Shown here: positions 39,958 through 51,895 of the stretch, piece after piece
Numbering within the stretch: position 1 is the first letter of the stretch
Layout of the letters: every line of letters starts with the position of its first letter
From: Sinonovacula constricta
Lineage: Eukaryota; Mollusca; Bivalvia; Cardiida; Solecurtidae
Assembly: GCA_007844125.1 (NCBI GenBank)
Contig: CM017563.1
Span: 13,101,835 to 13,165,834, forward strand
Reading direction: 5' to 3'
Length of the DNA: 64,000 nucleotides
Notes under the pieces: generated by a model
The model's input: only the letters and a program-made list of their open reading frames with translations
Told to the model about the DNA's origin: nothing
Databases searched by the model: none
Position numbers and translations under genes: made by a program

Positions 39958-40661
39958 AAGGTGGTATTCCAACAGTTTGCCAATTTTAAATACACGTCCC
40001 AATATTGATCCACTTCTTTGGGGATTTTTGTTGTACTTTTTCCTTAAACCCATACCTCAATTGTTATAAAGACGATTCAGAACACTAACTTTACTGTAAG
40101 ACTGTACTAATTGCAAAAAGAATACTCTAAATGTTCAGTCTTACCAAATCTATAAAAAACGTGATTGTGGTCTCTGCTAAAAATAGACAACGACGTCAGA
40201 GCCTCTTACCCCGATGTCTCTTTAAAAGTATGTGGTCACATGGTTTTCTATTTTTAAACTGTTTTATATATAAACCTATTTTCAATTTTAGTTCACATAT
40301 TATTTTAACCTGATAGATTTTTGTAATTTTTTTTAAATATTTTACTAACATAGTTTGGTTTTTTACCTGATTATTCTCTATTCACATTAAACTTCTTTTT
40401 ATATGGCGTCGTATGACCTGTTAAGTGTTGGTGTGTCGTAAAACCCAAATAAATAAATAAATAAGTTTAAAAATAACTATCTTTGCAGCGTGGCTCAGAT
40501 AGGAAACACCTGTTTGCAAAAACGAGTGGGGATGTATCATTGACTGTTCAAACAGATCTTTGGCATCTATGAACAGGATTTTGCAAGACATTTTCTGGTC
40601 CCAATGATTTATTTGGTTATTTGAGAAAAATTGTTTTGACCAAACTGTCCGATACCAGCTT
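39958..40661. mobile_element. MITE-4 copy B
   Basis: Left aaggtggtattccaacagtt, right caaactgtccgataccagctt, TA on both sides (39956-39957, 40662-40663). It contains an inserted SINE or LINE tail at 40385-40463 that ends in gtaaaacccaaataaataaa. Confidence 0.8.
40385..40463 (+). repeat. retroelement 3' tail with (AAAT)n
   Basis: tatggcgtcgtatgacctgt, aagtgttggtgtgtcgtaaa, acccaaataaataaataaat. Such tails end many invertebrate SINE/LINE pairs. Confidence 0.6.
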
Positions 40662-41329
40662 TAAGACTGCCATTATATGTATAATCTGAGGTCAGGTCAA
40701 TTAATCCTATCACTATAATGTATAATAATTTGGATAAGGACAAACATTGGGACTAGTTAGTGAGTGGGGGAGACTAAAGTGAATTATATGGATTAATCAA
40801 TTTGTATATGGATTAATCAATTTGTAGTGTGTTGCATCATACATGTAAGTGAAAAAATGTAATTATGTCATAATCACTTGGAATGTGTGATTTTGTACAG
40901 ATTTAGGAATAAGACAGCTTAATATCTATTTATATCTACATACAAATCTTCATGATTATGCATGTTGAATTGTTTAGCAAATGCTATGCCAATCTGTCAA
41001 ACTATATGGCAATACTATGTTATGTATCTATTATAACAATTCTTAACATACTTCTAGGACTGAGGCATATGCTGTTAATTAGGTAGAAATATTAATTAAA
41101 GCCATACTTATGCTTATAATGACACCAATATCACTTCAAGTCAATTATGTTAAGCACTTATTTCCAGATGGAAAGACCAAAATTGCTTTTTCGCATGACA
41201 ATTTGCAACAATTTGCATGAACATATCTGGAGTTCATATGAATATCAATAATGCAGGTACAGTGTTTTATTTTTCATTAATGACAGCAATGTAAACACTA
41301 CATGTATGTCAGACACAGCTAATTATTGG

Positions 41330-41614
41330 GATTAGGGATTAGGGATTAGCCGGCATTTTTGCCGATACTGCGCAGCGACATTTCTATCATTATAGCACAG
41401 GGGCACTTATGAGGTGCCCAAGGACTGAACCCGGCCGGTCCATTATACTGACACCGACGAGTCAGGCGTAATGCTGTCCCCGTAGCCCCGAGCGTTAGGA
41501 GGGAAGTCACTACTACCAACTTTAAAGTCTTTGGTATGACCCGGCCGGGGTTCGAACCCACGACCTCCCGATCCGCAAGCCGACGCTCTACCACCTGAGC
41601 TATTGCGGCCGGTA
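41330..41614 (-). mobile_element. SINE-D with 11-bp target duplication, nested in SINE-B
   Basis: On the minus strand the head is gcaatagctcaggtggtaga gcg (A box) and gtgggttcgaaccccgg (B box). The tail is (ctaatccc)n at the left. The direct repeat ctaattattgg flanks it at 41319-41329 and 41615-41625, and the joined flanks read as a SINE-B body. This is a clear, relatively recent tRNA-derived insertion. Confidence 0.9.
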
Positions 41615-41959
41615 CTAATTATTGGTGTATGAAGACCCTAAACATATGTCTGGGAAGAATCGCTGCTGCACTGCCAATCGGGACCCCTCGGCGATTTCTT
41701 CAAAAATAGACCTCGGGAATCATATGCAGAGAAAGTAGTCCGTCCCTTATTGTGACCTCGCGTGATCACTATGAGCAATGAAATACGAAATTCTAAATAC
41801 ACACTGAAGAATAGGTAAGCATGAGATTTTCATTGTTTGTTTGAGTGTTTTAATGGATTTAGGTTTTTCTACATGGTATCGAAGGTCGCCATATTTAAAC
41901 AAACGCGCTTAGGTAGCCAAATTACAACCGACTATAACACTGAATCTAAAAATAGATGG

Positions 41960-42150
41960 TTGTATTACTACTATGGTTTACGAGGTTATTTTCCAAAAGT
42001 TACGGAAATGGCCGAGTTGTTACGATTGCTGCACTGCAGATCAGATGGAAGACTTTCAACATTCCCACAGTCCTGCCTTGTCTGGGACTATAACCCACAG
42101 GGCGAGGGACTCGAAAGTTACAAGCTTGCAGCTCAAACAGCTTAGCGAAG
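41960..42150 (-). repeat. SINE-B-related copy, diverged
   Basis: gcactgcagatcagatggaa, gactttcaacattcccacag and gggactataacccacagggc keep the order of SINE-B 3' parts. Open frames across it are incidental. Confidence 0.5.
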
Positions 42151-42760
42151 GGCGGTCTGGATATTATGAGTTATTTTCTTCTAGTATCATCAGAATGATT
42201 ATCTGAATAAAATACATTATGTATTTTAAATTATTGTTGATAATTTGTTAGTTTTTATCTTTTACTGTGAAACCATTTTATTTCGTGGGGCAGAAATTTC
42301 GTTGTTTGAAGAGGACGGGCATATTCGTGGGTACTTGATTTCGTGGATTGTCCTTCCCACGAAAATAAAAAAAATACCTTCGATTTTTGACAGATGAGAA
42401 ACTGAGGCCTAACACTGAAACAGGGTCAATTGCGAAACTACAAATTAGCGAGTGACTTTGGCTATTGTCTTACGTCACGCCTGGTGATATTGATCCACGG
42501 CAGCCGGTCAATGTTTTCACAGCCGAGTCTTATCAGACAACTTTTTTGACACCTGTCAATTAGCGTGTCATTTAAGGGATTATATTCATAAAGATGTTAG
42601 GGGCGCGGGTTCTTTTAAGGGTCTAATTTAACGAAGCCATTGACTGTCAATTAACGCCAAATAGCGTACTATGCAAACTGACACAAAACAGACCCTTGAG
42701 TAAACACCCTACACCTAGTTTATAGTGTTTGTGTATATATTACAGTATAAAATTACTTAG

Positions 42761-44698
42761 CAGGGTTTTCCCTTGAAATTTTTTTTAGGGGGTCACAGTG
42801 TCCCCCTAGGTTTATGATTTGGGGGTCATTGGTAAATTTTGGGGGTCACATTATATAATCACTTTACTAATAGTCTTGCACCTTAAAAACAGAACTAAAT
42901 TGTTCATTTATGTTTTATACTATTAAAACAAAACAAAATCACATATTGTACATTTCAGATTTTAAAATGTGAAAGCATTTTCTCTATCTGACTCACTCTC
43001 AGAAATATATCTCTATTAGAATATATAGCAATATAATCATTGATGACAATGAACACCAGAACATTTAACTAGATTTGTTTAACTTCAAATAAGTTCAAAG
43101 TTCAATTCTTCAACATGTTCACTTACATGTACCAATTTCAATATTCAGTAAAATTTCCATACATGAAATTATACAAATGAGTTGGTCCTTAGACCTAAAG
43201 GCTTAACAAATTAAACATGTAACTGTTTATAACTGTTCATATTATGTCTGCCTATATGAAAGCAGTCACATATAGAATCACTTCTTCCTAGATTTGAGTG
43301 AACCAAAAGCTCTGGCTTCTGCCGGAAAGTCCATGTTTTTAGAACTGTTTATGGTTCACTTTTGGATTTTTGTTGCAAAAACAAAAACCAGTCAAAACTT
43401 AGGTATTCAAACTCATATTGGTTCAACCTACATGTCTTTCCTACATAACGTTAAATTTGACCTTGTAGTGTTTTTAATATATTGCCTTAGACCGTTTGGT
43501 TTCTATAGCCAAACATATATTTGCTTAAAATTAATATGCAATGTATGACTTAACTATGTTCTAAAAGATTAATGCAGATAAAACTCATCCAAACCTTTGA
43601 AATGTAGCGTATTCACGGGCCGGTTTTAGCCGCGTTCTAAACTTAACGATCATTATTATTGCGACGCTTAACGGCTTTAAAGAAATGGTGAACGTGAAAC
43701 ATTCTATACATAACGTATGACGTCATTACTTTAAAGTCATTTTGACCGTGTGTTGACGCAACGAACAAATAATGGACGCTTATTTATACTACGACTCGTA
43801 ACACACCCAAAATTTGAGATTTGTGCCTACATAAAAAATAGTTCCGCGTAGGAAATACGTTCGATTATAATATTCATTGAATTAAGGTAAATGACTAAAC
43901 AACCATATTCTAAGGCCTTATTCTATGTCCAGAAACTTTTAAAGTCTTGATATTTATAGATATATGGAAAAAAATACGATGAGCAAGTTTTGCTACTTTC
44001 GCTTTCGTTAAACAGTAATATGTCCATTCTATACATAGCGTGTGACGTCACTACGTTAAAGTCGGGACCGTTTACAAAATTTAGTTCAAAATGTTTGCAT
44101 GAAACATATTTTAACTATTAGAATGTATAAAAAATGCCAAATAATCTGTTGTATACCTCTTCGTACTTGTTTTGTTCATTTTAGCAATCACTTCCGTATT
44201 CATAACAGCCATGTTGAAGAACTACTTTACCCACAATACACCGAGTGCATTCACACAGGTCATTTTGACCGTGTGTTGACGCAACGGAACGTGAAACAGC
44301 GTCTAACTACACAGCATTGCTGGTTCCCAGTCATCTAAACGCAGTACATGTATCGTTTAGGTGGACCGGATAGCAGTATTAAGACAACAAATAACATTCT
44401 ATACATAGCGTGTGACGTCACTACGTTAAAGTCATTTTGACCGTGTGTTGACGCAACGAACAAATAATGGACGCTTATTTACAAAATTCTTTGTCTAACT
44501 GAAGCAAATTGATACTTAAATGCTTTTTGCAACATTTTGACGAGCTGACAAAGATCAATGTCATTGGAGACAATAAATTATGGCTGTGGATTAATTCATT
44601 TTGTGCGTCCAGTGTGTCGCAATGTAAGTTCATTTTGCGGGTCATCTGTCGAAAATATGCGCCAAAACGCACAAATTTGTGCGTCAGGGAAAACCCTG
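42761..44698. mobile_element. inner DNA element nested in MITE-3, CAGGG ends
   Basis: Ends cagggttttccct (42761) and agggaaaaccctg (to 44698) are perfect inverted repeats. ACTTAG is repeated on both sides (42755-42760, 44699-44704). CAGGG-type ends are common in hAT elements, but the visible duplication is 6 bp rather than the usual 8, so the class is uncertain. About 1.94 kb, no recognisable transposase; it holds four internal copies of a TGACGTCA-containing unit. Confidence 0.8.
43691..44486. repeat. four dispersed copies of a CRE-containing unit
   Basis: Unit: acattctatacatagcgtgt, gacgtcactacgttaaagtc, attttgaccgtgtgttgacg. Full copies at 43691-43785 and 44394-44486; partial ones at 44025-44070 and 44260-44287. 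Three carry the palindrome tgacgtca. Confidence 0.85.
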
Positions 44699-45207
44699 AC
44701 TTAGCATAGATCTTTTTTATGATTAAATGGCTTATGTTCGTAAACATGTTTTATCGTTCTATGTCAATACAATGTAAATAAAGTGTGGTGTAATCGTCTG
44801 TTTGTTTGAGCTTTATGTCCTGTTTAGTAAAAATATGTTGACATGATTTACAAGTAAATCTAGCATTGGAAAGTCTAACCGAGGGGATTTTATATCGTTG
44901 GTACTTAAATTCGTGGATTGACTTGCCCACGAATTCCACGAAATTAAATGCCCCACGAAATAAAATGCTTTCACAGTATATCATTTTCACTGGCAAGCGT
45001 ATTTACAGCTTCTAAGTGTATGACAAAAAGGTTTATTAGCATTCTTTTATAACAGCAGACCATTTAAAACTGTTATAGACAAGATAAAACAATGGGTCTG
45101 CCAGCTTTAATTATTCTAGTTGTGACAATTATTCAGGTCTCCGCAAAAAGGACAAAACTTAAATCAACCAAAGGTCACTATACAGATCTTTCTTTTTTAA
45201 ATACATC

Positions 45208-45364
45208 ACAGTGAGCAATAGATGTACTGGTGCACAGCAGGTAAGCTTGAAGACCTAGCCACATTAAGTCCAACTCCCAAAATGAGACTCGAACCCACAT
45301 GTTGAAAGGCTAAACAGTTAGACGAGTGGCAAGTCAGCAACTCTACCACTTCACCAAGGGCACA
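45208..45364 (-). repeat. SINE-B copy, 5' body deleted
   Basis: cacagtgagcaatagatgta and ctggtgcacagcaggtaagc; right end, minus strand, ggtgaagtggtagagttgct and gtgggttcgagtctc (B box). Confidence 0.75.
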
Positions 45365-46224
45365 ACTATAGGTATATCCCAAAAGGTGTAAATCAATGGG
45401 TAGATACGTTTAAACCTATGTGTATTCTATATTCTTACATGATATGACTTAGATCGAACATCTGATTGGAAATTTGGCTCTTGAACAATACAGAATAAGC
45501 ACAGGAAAGAATAGGGGTATTGTGATAAAAGGGGCTTTTATGGAGTCTTTAAACAATTTTACAACCTGCTTAGAATGAAGGTTTCAAGCTAATCAAAATA
45601 TTGCGGATCCAAAAATTGGAGAGGCTTGAACAGGGTTTGTACTTTTTCTTGCTAAATCGTTATCAATACCTTGTGTTAACTATATGCATGAATTTGCTGG
45701 CAAATAACTAATTTAATAAATTTTAAAAAATATTTAATTTTTTATTGATGAAGCAGTTTAAGGAGGGCTAATTGTTAACAGAACATGATCTCTGGATGTA
45801 TTCAACACAAGTCTGTAAATGATAATAGTCGACCACCACAACACATATTATTGTTTTGCCGATGGTGTTTGTTTTTGTCGTGTTTTTTTTAAAGATCTAC
45901 ATACATGTACATGTTTATATGCATTACTATTTGTCCAATAACAAAATCCTAAAGAGGAAAATGTAGAAGTGTGTAAAATCTTGATCAGAATTTAGGATAA
46001 TTTAATTTTAAAATCTGACATGGTCTCCGGTAAAATCTTATATTTGCTCCTGCTTCAATGCATTGCTTATACACAGTTAACTCGTTGCCTGCTCCCTTTG
46101 TTAAACATGGTATCAGACAGTTTGAACCAAGATTGTTTTTAATAAAATTACCAAATTCAGTAAGACATTATTACATGCAAAGGTCCTGCAAAATGCTGTT
46201 CATTGATGCCCTAGACCTTTGTGA

Positions 46225-46400
46225 ACAATTGAGCATAAATTCTCATTCGTCATTGCAAACAGACACTTCCTATCTGAGCCATGCAGCAGAGATAGCTATT
46301 TTTAAACCAAGAAAACCAGGTGACCTCTTACTTTTTAGATCAAAAGATATATAGTCATCCGGTGATTCGCTCTGATGTCGATATCTATTTTAAGCATAAA
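46225..46400. mobile_element. MITE-4 fragment D
   Basis: cagacacttcctatctgagc, catgcagcagagatagctat and ccaggtgacctctta match the complement of the central part of copy C (48640-48770). Confidence 0.6.
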
Positions 46401-47267
46401 TCACTATCTCGCTGTTAACAGAATTGGAAAGAATGAGCATAAGGTGGGTTTTTGTGTGATTAGTACTGTCTAACAATATAGTTTGAGTTTAAAATCATCT
46501 TTAGTAAGACTAAGGTTTGAGTTTTTGCAGAAATTATGACGGAATTCCCTTAAGCAGCAGTTAGGTATGCTATTTGTATTTGATTTAAGCAAAGTATCGG
46601 GTACAACTTTTAATATCGCATACTAAATTCGTTGACACAGGCTTAAACTTGAACGACCAGGTGACAAGCAGCAAACAGTGCAGCAGGAATGGATCCAGGG
46701 GGAGGGGGTTATGGGGTCACCAACCAGATAAAAGAGTAGAGTTGTGAAAACACATACACGTAAGCTTAACAAAGACTAAGCTTTTAAAGTAAATTTTGTC
46801 TCTTGACTGCTAAGGTCGAAGTAAGGGTCCCTTACTGTGTATATATATCTAGTATTTACTGCGATGAAGTTGAATGGACCTTGATTTATACCTCCAACTC
46901 CCCCCACCCCTCTATCAAAAATTTCTGGATCTGCCTCTATAGTACAGATCCTGATCAGACAATTCTAAGCCCAAGTATGTGATTTGCAAGCTAAGGGTTT
47001 AAGAAAATAAAAATGTCGTAAATGTTCTTTTATGTAAATTATTCTAACACAGTTCTTAATTAGGATTAGTTAAATGGATGACAAAGAGTTACTGCACCAA
47101 TATTTGAACTAAATATTAAAGGTATAATAACTAATACCATCACTGTGTAAACACAGGTGGTAACGTTTGTCACTTCTAGGCAGTTATTGACATTACAGAT
47201 AGTGGCTGAGGACCCTTAGGGTCATCAAAATTTATAATTCAGTGTGTTTTGTTGTTGTTTAAAATAC

Positions 47268-47390
47268 ATAGCAGCGACCTATTAGGACCATTATAGTGAC
47301 GTACAACTATTTTGGTGGAGGTAGACCCCAGACAAGTGTGTGGGTAGAACCACTGGTGCACAGTAGGTCAGCTGGAAAACCTACAATGTA
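47268..47390 (-). repeat. SINE-B fragment
   Basis: agcagcgacctattaggacc, ttttggtggaggtagacccc and gggtagaaccactggtgcac. Confidence 0.7.
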
Positions 47391-48421
47391 TTTAATATAT
47401 TACCGTAAAAGTATTAAAAAGTATTTTAAGTACCTTAGACACAATCTAATGAAATACATAACACACATAAAGAGGGACACTTCATTACTATTTAATCGCT
47501 GTATATAATTATATATCTATTTCCTTCAATTCATTAATGAGAGTATTAGAATGCTATTTTTTAATATATCATGCATATACATATTGTTGTATTTATCTAA
47601 AATAAACAGCAATATTAAACAACATTTTTAATTTTAATTGATTAACATTTGATTTAAAGGCATCTCGAAAGGAATGTGGTATCCCACTGAGCCAGGCCCT
47701 GATCTGCTGTGACCAGACCTGCTAATTGCTGGTCATCACTGCAGGGAGTCTTTAGCCAACATAGTACTAATCTGTCACAGTAAACCCTCTGATGGGTTAA
47801 TGCAAAACTAAATTACCTGCGAGTATGGAAGTGAGACAGTAGGCTAGTTTTACACAAAGCCATAAACATTAATGTTAGTGATAATGTGGGTTGTTTACTG
47901 TATGATCCCTTACATATTCTTTATTGCATTAATTACTAGGTGTCAATTTTGTAACTCCATGATAATGTATTTATTTCATGGCTATATAAGGGTTTTGAGA
48001 TGCCTTTAAGGGGACAGCTGTATTTTATTCTATCATTTTAAAAAAGGTTAAAACAATTAAGCTTTTCTCAGTAAAAAAAAAAAGCAAATTAAGGTAAATT
48101 ATCGGTGGTCGATAATGACGGCACATTGGCTCATTGCATAATTAGACACACACCCTCCCCCTGCGTTTAAGTTGAGCCCCACACTTTGAACATAAAATTT
48201 TGAGGAAAAATCCCTGTCTTATAAGTGAAAAAATACGGTAGATAAATAGACTAGCCTAATTAATAACTGTTACAAACAAAAGAAGTTTGAAAGCTCATAA
48301 ATAACTAGTAATTAATAATAAAAATAAAAAGATATAGGTAATATTTGCAGATTAAGCATTTAATAAACACTGTTAGACATTTAACTGCAGGCTGTTTTAA
48401 CAGGTTACTTGTTAAACCATA

Positions 48422-49339
48422 AAGGTGGTATCTAACAGTTTGCCTATATCAAATACATGTACCAATATCCTACCTCTGCTTTGGGGATTTTGGGCATGAA
48501 CTCATACAATAATATAAGTAAACACGGTTTTGCACACTACCTATATTATAAGAAGATAATAATCGTAAAATAAATCACGCTAAAAGTTTAATCTTTCCAA
48601 ATCTATAAATAAGCACGAAAGTGATCTTTGCTAAAAATAGATAACAACATCAGATCGGATTACCCGAATGATGTGATAATGTGTTCTTAAAAGTAAGTTG
48701 TCACATGGTTTTCTTTGTTTATAAATTGCTATATATGCAGCGTGGCTGAGATAGGGAATACCAGTTTGCATAGGCAAGTTGGGATTCATCGTCGGCAACC
48801 ACAGTACTTTCTTCCGTTTCACTCCATACATACCGTGGGAAATTTGACTAGCAAAATCTCGTTTTCATGAATATGCATGAGGCAGGGGAGACCAATTTTC
48901 TTCCAATGAAATCGCATGTTACAATAAAATACTCTTCAATCTCAATGACATCATACTGGGATTTTCTTACTAAAAATAGAAACCAACGCACATGTTTACT
49001 CATGGAGGTCGCCATTTTGAATGGTAAACCGAACCTTAGATATAAAACGTAATTTCATTGGCTAGTTATCCATGGTGGTTTCCTTATGGCACCAATGAAA
49101 CTGCCTCATTAATTATTCATGACTACGAGATTTTCCTAGCCAATTGTCCCACGGGTACATAACGCAGCATAGCGGAGTCATGTAACGGGGGATAACCGAG
49201 GATGGTTGGGATTTAAGTTTCACTATTCACACAGGTCTGTGGTATGAATGAACAGCATTTTGTTTCAACCTTTCAAGTAACAATGGCTTATTTGGTTATT
49301 TGAGAAAAAAAATTGGTTCAAACTGTTGGATAACACCTT
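48422..49339. mobile_element. MITE-4 copy C, interrupted by MITE-5
   Basis: Left aaggtggtatctaacagttt, right aaactgttggataacacctt, flanked by TA. Internal gcagcgtggctgagataggg as in copies A and B. The insertion at 48831-49157 separates its halves. Confidence 0.82.
48831..49157. mobile_element. MITE-5 nested in MITE-4 copy C
   Basis: About 55-bp inverted termini: left taccgtgggaaatttgacta, gcaaaatctcgttttcatga; right, complemented, tacccgtgggacaattggct, aggaaaatctcgtagtcatg. About 327 bp. The open frame inside (48867-49052) is not gene-like. Confidence 0.85.
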
Positions 49340-51280
49340 TAATAAGCTATTTGACATCCTCGTTACGTCATCTGATTTTTTGAAAAATGGCCCACCAAAG
49401 GAGACTCTATTTTAATCTAACTATAACTGTGAAAGAAGAACAAAAAAGGTTAAGCCAAAAAAACAACTGTGAAGAGTAAAATTAAGCTTTTAAACACAGC
49501 CCTAAAAGAACTGTAAATATAAGCTTATGACTAAGTTGAAATTGTTAATTGCAATTAATCTTTAATTAACAATATAAGAATGATTAAAACATTGTTGTTG
49601 AAGTAAGTATAGTGCTGCCATGACTCTGATAATTGACCACAATTATAAAGGTAGGAGCAATCAAATTGTCAAAATTGTATAATTACTCGACAAATAACTA
49701 ATCAATTAACTTTAAAATCGTTCAATTTGCCTTTGCTTTAATCCTTCCCTGAGGCCACATGTCATTTTTTTAAATATATTTCTTGCTCATAGTTTTCAGC
49801 ATGATATCAGCTTACAATACCTCATAAGATTATAAAAAGAACAGTATTTAATTAAATCCCCCACTTAGTGTTGGCAATTATAACATAATTATGCTACAGG
49901 ACGATGTCATGTTTTTTAATTAGCAGCTTTTAATTTGAAATTGGCATCCCGCCAAAACTTTAAAGGCTTATCTGTATATATTTTCAAGCCCTACTTACAT
50001 GTGAGGCTCTAAATGGAAATACTGAAACTGAAACTCAGTTTTATTTACTTAAACGCCTATTTCTACATATAATACATATTCAATGGCGTTGTACAATATT
50101 ATATCAGAACATTAAAAATAATAAATAAATGTAGTTTAAGAATGATAAAACAATTAATTCTAAATCTAAAACATGTTATCAAAAGTAAAAGAAAGTAATG
50201 TTATTTAAAATAATTAAAAATATGTCTATATTATTAAAGGACATGATAAAAGACATGAAAATGTTACTTGGATAATAAAGAAATTGTAAAATCAGATATT
50301 CATAACAGAATTAATGCGCAGAAAAACATTGTCTCTTAGTTCACTGCTTAGTGTTTCTACACTTTACTGACTTTGACTAGAAAAGATTAAAATAGTCTCT
50401 GAAGAAATGAGTCTGCAAGTGTTTCTTGAAACTATCAACTGATGAAATATGTAAATAAATTATACATGTACATATAAATTCAGAAGACAATCATCTATAG
50501 AGTAAACAATCAAACAAAATTGTCTCCAGATAACTGAAGTAATGTTGGTGGAACAATAAACTCAGCAGACAAATGCTAATAGGCATATTTATAAGCTCTT
50601 CTGAATGTAATTGTACAGCACCATTACTGGTTTTTCAGGGCAAGTTTATGCCTAATATTTTGTTTCAGAGTTTCAATAATCTTAAACAGCTACACAAATA
50701 TGTTAATCATTAACCTGTTTTGTTTGTTTATAAGTCCATACTAATTCTTACCTTTATGACTATGACTACATGCATATATCTTAAGTACCTTCTAAGTGTA
50801 CAATATTATATATAATATATATAATTATACAGAGAGAGGTATTAAAACACAAAATGTAGAACATTGTCCGAATCTAGTAATCTGAATGCCTTGGTTGATT
50901 AACAAATCATCTCTCGGCTGTTTAAAAGGAAAAAAAAAAAACTGTAAATAAACATAATGTCATAAAAACCACACAGATAAATGCTTTTTGCTATCTTTGT
51001 TGAAAATGCATTTACAGTTGATAGCTAAAGCAAATGTGAAATGTTAACTGAAAATTTATAGAGGAAATAATTCCTAAACACTATAATTATTAACTTTTTG
51101 AAGAACTTTTTTTATTGCATGTTCATCATTAAAATATCACTACAGTAGATGCCATACATCTGAGACATGATTGTCCCGAAGATGAAATCATCCAAGGTAT
51201 TCTGATAACTGAAGCTGGCAGATCTAAATCTTCTACACTACATGCAAATAAATTATTAATCTGTTTTTGTTTTTGTAATA

Positions 51281-51490
51281 AATCACAGTGACCAATTATG
51301 GTTACTACAGCGACATCCAGCTATTTTGGTGGAGAAAAAACCAAGAAAAAAATGTCTGGGAAGAACCACAAGCACACAGACAGCTGGGAAACCTCCTACA
51401 TTAAGTCATTCTCTTTGAATGGGACTCGAACCCATGCAATGAGAGGCTAAGCAGTCAGGCATTCTACTCCTCTGCCAGCTCAGCCCAGCA
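51281..51490 (-). repeat. SINE-B copy, full length
   Basis: Left aatcacagtgaccaattatg; body gacatccagctattttggtg; right minus-strand B box gcatgggttcgagtccc. A plus-oriented SINE-B fragment follows at 51500-51670. Confidence 0.82.
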
Positions 51491-51794
51491 CTGCATGGTT
51501 TTAAGACCTGTAGGTGCGTGGACTGAACGTGGGAGGTTTTCTAGCTATCCTGTATTGTGCCCAATTGTTCTACACAGATATTTGGCTGGTGGCTACCTAC
51601 ATTAAACTTGCTGGACGTTTTTATAATGACCATAACTGTGCCAATGTTATATCAGTAAAAAAACAAAAACAAATTCTAAATATATTGAATGTATATAATC
51701 CTTCAACTTCCACATTTGTTTAAACTTCACTTAAGTTGTTTGTATTTTTTCAATTAATAATGAATATAGGCATTGGTTAAAAGACAAGATGATG

Positions 51795-51895
51795 GAGACT
51801 TGACAGCAAATAATGCAGATCAGGATAACTACCAGCTGGACCTGGCTGATGTGGATCTACACTATTTGCCTCCGTTTGATCAATTTATCCATAGC
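51795..51895. repeat. unexpanded copy of the element that hosts the 36-bp and 26-bp arrays
   Basis: agacttgacagcaaataatg, cagatcaggataactaccag and cctggctgatgtggatctac, then actatttgcc. It has both flanks of the expanded copies with only one intervening unit. Confidence 0.65.

Larger units (their letters stand above)
42265..44976. mobile_element. MITE-3, outer DNA element with TA duplication
   Basis: Left ctgtgaaaccattttatttc gtgggg and right ...ccccacgaaataaaatgctt tcacag are inverted repeats with one mismatch in the first 27 bp, bounded by TA (42263-42264, 44977-44978). Further inward both ends carry cgtggattg and cccacgaa blocks. Without the nested insertion it would be about 770 bp. No transposase seen. 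Confidence 0.85.

Noticed and set aside
41346..41594. 82-codon frame on the minus strand resembling an annotated small protein
   Set aside because: It is the translated SINE-D head and body.
41540..41614. Possible true tRNA gene (GCTCAGGTGGTAGAGCG and GGTTCGAACCCC on the minus strand)
   Set aside because: The acceptor stem does not close and the sequence continues into a SINE body with target duplication, so it is a SINE head.
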